Positions 7,581 to 8,225 of a stretch of 8,225 nucleotides of DNA are shown one piece after another. Made by a program: the position numbers and the translations under genes. Below the pieces are notes generated by a model. The model did no database searches. It had not been told where the DNA came from and worked only from the letters and a program-made list of their open reading frames with translations. How positions within the stretch are numbered: the stretch's first letter is position 1; every line of letters begins with the position of its first letter. The DNA lies in assembly GCA_903970295.1 (NCBI GenBank), contig CAJCHQ010000566.1, positions 1 to 8,225 of the forward strand. Reading direction: 5' to 3'. Origin of the DNA: Bryobacterales bacterium (GTDB lineage Bacteria; Cyanobacteriota; Vampirovibrionia; Obscuribacterales; Obscuribacteraceae).

Positions 7581-7616
7581 CCGACGCCGTGACCTTGAAT
7601 TGGGTCACGGCGCCGG
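7581..7616 (+). terminator. Strong hairpin after the ATPase gene, candidate terminator without T-tract
   Basis: A perfect 10-base-pair stem (7585-7594 with 7603-7612; CGCCGTGACC against GGTCACGGCG) closes an 8-base loop. It extends by three more pairs across one A-C mismatch (7581-7583 with 7614-7616). It starts 22 bases after the ATPase stop, where a terminator is expected. No T-run follows, so it is not a textbook intrinsic terminator. It could act with Rho, or protect the 3' end of the mRNA. Confidence 0.6.
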
Positions 7617-7700
7617 TCTGCCCTCGACTAGCGCAGCTATTTCGTCAGAGTTTTCGGTGAATTTTCTGACAGAAGCCAGGTCCTGAGTGGCTCTCGCAAG

Positions 7701-7838
7701 TTAGAACTCAACCGATATCGGTTGAACATCACGTACAAAGACAGCCTCATACGGCTTTTCCATCAGAAAAATCGCAGAAATATCCAAGATCAGACCATTA
7801 ATCGGCGTCTGCCGAAAAGGTTTTCGTCGCATTAGCAT
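7701..7838 (-). CDS. Possible small or decayed gene, unrecognised
   Basis: A minus-strand frame is open from 7916 to the TAA at 7703-7701 (71 sense codons after an in-frame TAG at 7919-7917). The first ATG is at 7838, giving 45 residues (MLMRRKPFRQTPINGL at the start, ISVEF at the end). The protein-like character (alternating charged and hydrophobic residues, Glu-rich start such as HELESQEQ) begins upstream of that ATG. So either a non-ATG start (CTG at 7910 or 7892) is used, or this is the 3' remnant of a longer gene that lost its beginning. No good ribosome binding site is seen. I recognise no family. It is head-to-head with the plus-strand gene at 7922. An open frame of this length can also occur by chance. 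Confidence 0.3.
   Translation of the reverse strand: MLMRRKPFRQTPINGLILDISAIFLMEKPYEAVFVRDVQPISVEF
7708..7725. repeat. 18-base perfect palindrome
   Basis: TCAACCGATATCGGTTGA is identical to its reverse complement. Pairing does not extend beyond these bases. As a loop-less palindrome it suits binding by a dimeric regulator better than an RNA hairpin. It lies about 200 bases before the plus-strand gene at 7922 and overlaps the last codons of the possible minus-strand frame. Operator function is inference; I see no second copy in the window. Confidence 0.5.
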
Positions 7839-7921
7839 CTTTTCAAGTTCGAACAGAAAACCGTCAATTGCCGGCTGTTCCTGACTTTCCAGCTCATGAT
7901 TACTATCCAGCTCGTGCTAGC

Positions 7922-8225
7922 ATGAAGGCGTCCCAGCGGTTACTTCAAGGCGTGCAAGCAGAGACTGGTTCGAGCGAACCGCAAATTTCCGAGCTCAGCG
8001 CTGGCACCGTAGATGGTGCCGCAATTCCGGTGCGCTTTGTTTTTGCCGATCGCGTCAAATTGCCATTGAGAGAACGGCTAGCTGCCTTGCTCGTCGTCTC
8101 TGCCAGCATTCTCTGGATACTTGTTTTTATTTGCTGCGATGTTACGGCGGCAGCGTTACCGTGGTGCGTCGTACTTCTGAGCACTGCCCTCGGCTTTCTC
8201 GCTCAATACCTGGCTAAGCCTAAGC
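7922..8225 (+). CDS. Unrecognised membrane protein, N-terminal part only
   Basis: An open frame runs from ATG 7922 off the window edge, giving 101 residues so far. The first 50 or so are polar (Gln/Ser/Glu-rich, then IPVRFVFADRVKLPLRERL). They are followed by two closely spaced hydrophobic helices, about 52-71 (LAALLVVSASILWILVFI) and 74-96, joined by a very short turn and followed by Lys-Pro residues. There is no signal peptide, so the N-terminus is probably cytoplasmic and the pair forms a membrane hairpin. The frame is open upstream to a TAA at 7799-7801 but without a better start (only TTG at 7868). No clear Shine-Dalgarno site precedes the ATG, so the start is uncertain; GTG at 7952 is an alternative. 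The family cannot be named from this fragment. Confidence 0.6.
   Translation, partial: MKASQRLLQGVQAETGSSEPQISELSAGTVDGAAIPVRFVFADRVKLPLRERLAALLVVSASILWILVFICCDVTAAALPWCVVLLSTALGFLAQYLAKPK

Larger units (their letters stand above)
7617..7921. other. Region of uncertain content between the hairpin and the last gene
   Basis: About 305 bases with no confident gene. It holds an 18-base palindrome (7708-7725) and a 71-codon minus-strand open frame (7916-7701) whose product looks protein-like but whose start is unclear. I see no clear sigma-70 promoter for the plus-strand gene at 7922, no tRNA fold and no terminator for the minus strand. Confidence 0.5.

Noticed and set aside
7960..7981. GGTTCGAGCGAACC, reminiscent of a tRNA T-arm
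   Set aside because: No acceptor stem, anticodon arm or D-arm can be found at the right distances, and the bases lie inside a plausible coding frame.
7945..8184. 79-codon minus-strand open frame
   Set aside because: Its Ser/Thr/Ala-rich product looks like an antisense shadow; the plus-strand frame with two clear membrane helices explains the region better.

Overview
The window is bacterial chromosomal DNA of roughly balanced base composition with dense, long genes. The organism cannot be fixed from sequence alone. The glycyl-tRNA synthetase is the split alpha/beta type. Its alpha chain resembles the cyanobacterial/Firmicutes form (short N-terminus, a D-x-EKGA-x-TM opening). With the MoxR - DUF58 - transglutaminase order, this leaves a non-photosynthetic relative of the cyanobacteria (Obscuribacter/Melainabacteria-like) as my best guess, held at low confidence.

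Layout. (1) 1-810, minus strand: glyQ, cut by the window edge and lacking about the last 30 residues. (2) 811-1102: divergent intergenic region. (3) 1103-6181, plus strand: a compact three-gene operon encoding a MoxR-type AAA+ ATPase, a membrane-anchored DUF58 protein and a large TgpA-like membrane transglutaminase. The DUF58 and transglutaminase genes overlap by 4 bases. (4) 6272-7558, plus strand: a second, different AAA+ ATPase with an N-terminal winged-helix-like segment, from a conserved family of unknown function. It has its own ribosome binding site and is followed by a strong hairpin at 7581-7616. (5) 7617-7921: a weakly understood stretch with an 18-base perfect palindrome and a possible small or decayed minus-strand gene. 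(6) 7922-8225, plus strand: the start of an unrecognised membrane protein that runs off the window.

How the genes may work together. MoxR ATPases commonly sit beside DUF58 proteins and are thought to remodel or assemble partner complexes. The TgpA-like protein places a papain-fold transglutaminase domain, with an intact Cys-His-Asp triad, outside the cytoplasmic membrane, and a DUF4129 tail back in the cytoplasm. The simplest reading is a cell-envelope module in which the cytoplasmic ATPase acts through the DUF58 protein on the membrane enzyme; this is inference. The unusual points are the long Gly/Lys/Asn/Gln-rich linker inside the transglutaminase protein, the uncharacterised winged-helix AAA+ protein next to it with clearly different codon use, and the unexplained 7617-7921 region. 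I found no CRISPR array, insertion sequence, tRNA or rRNA.
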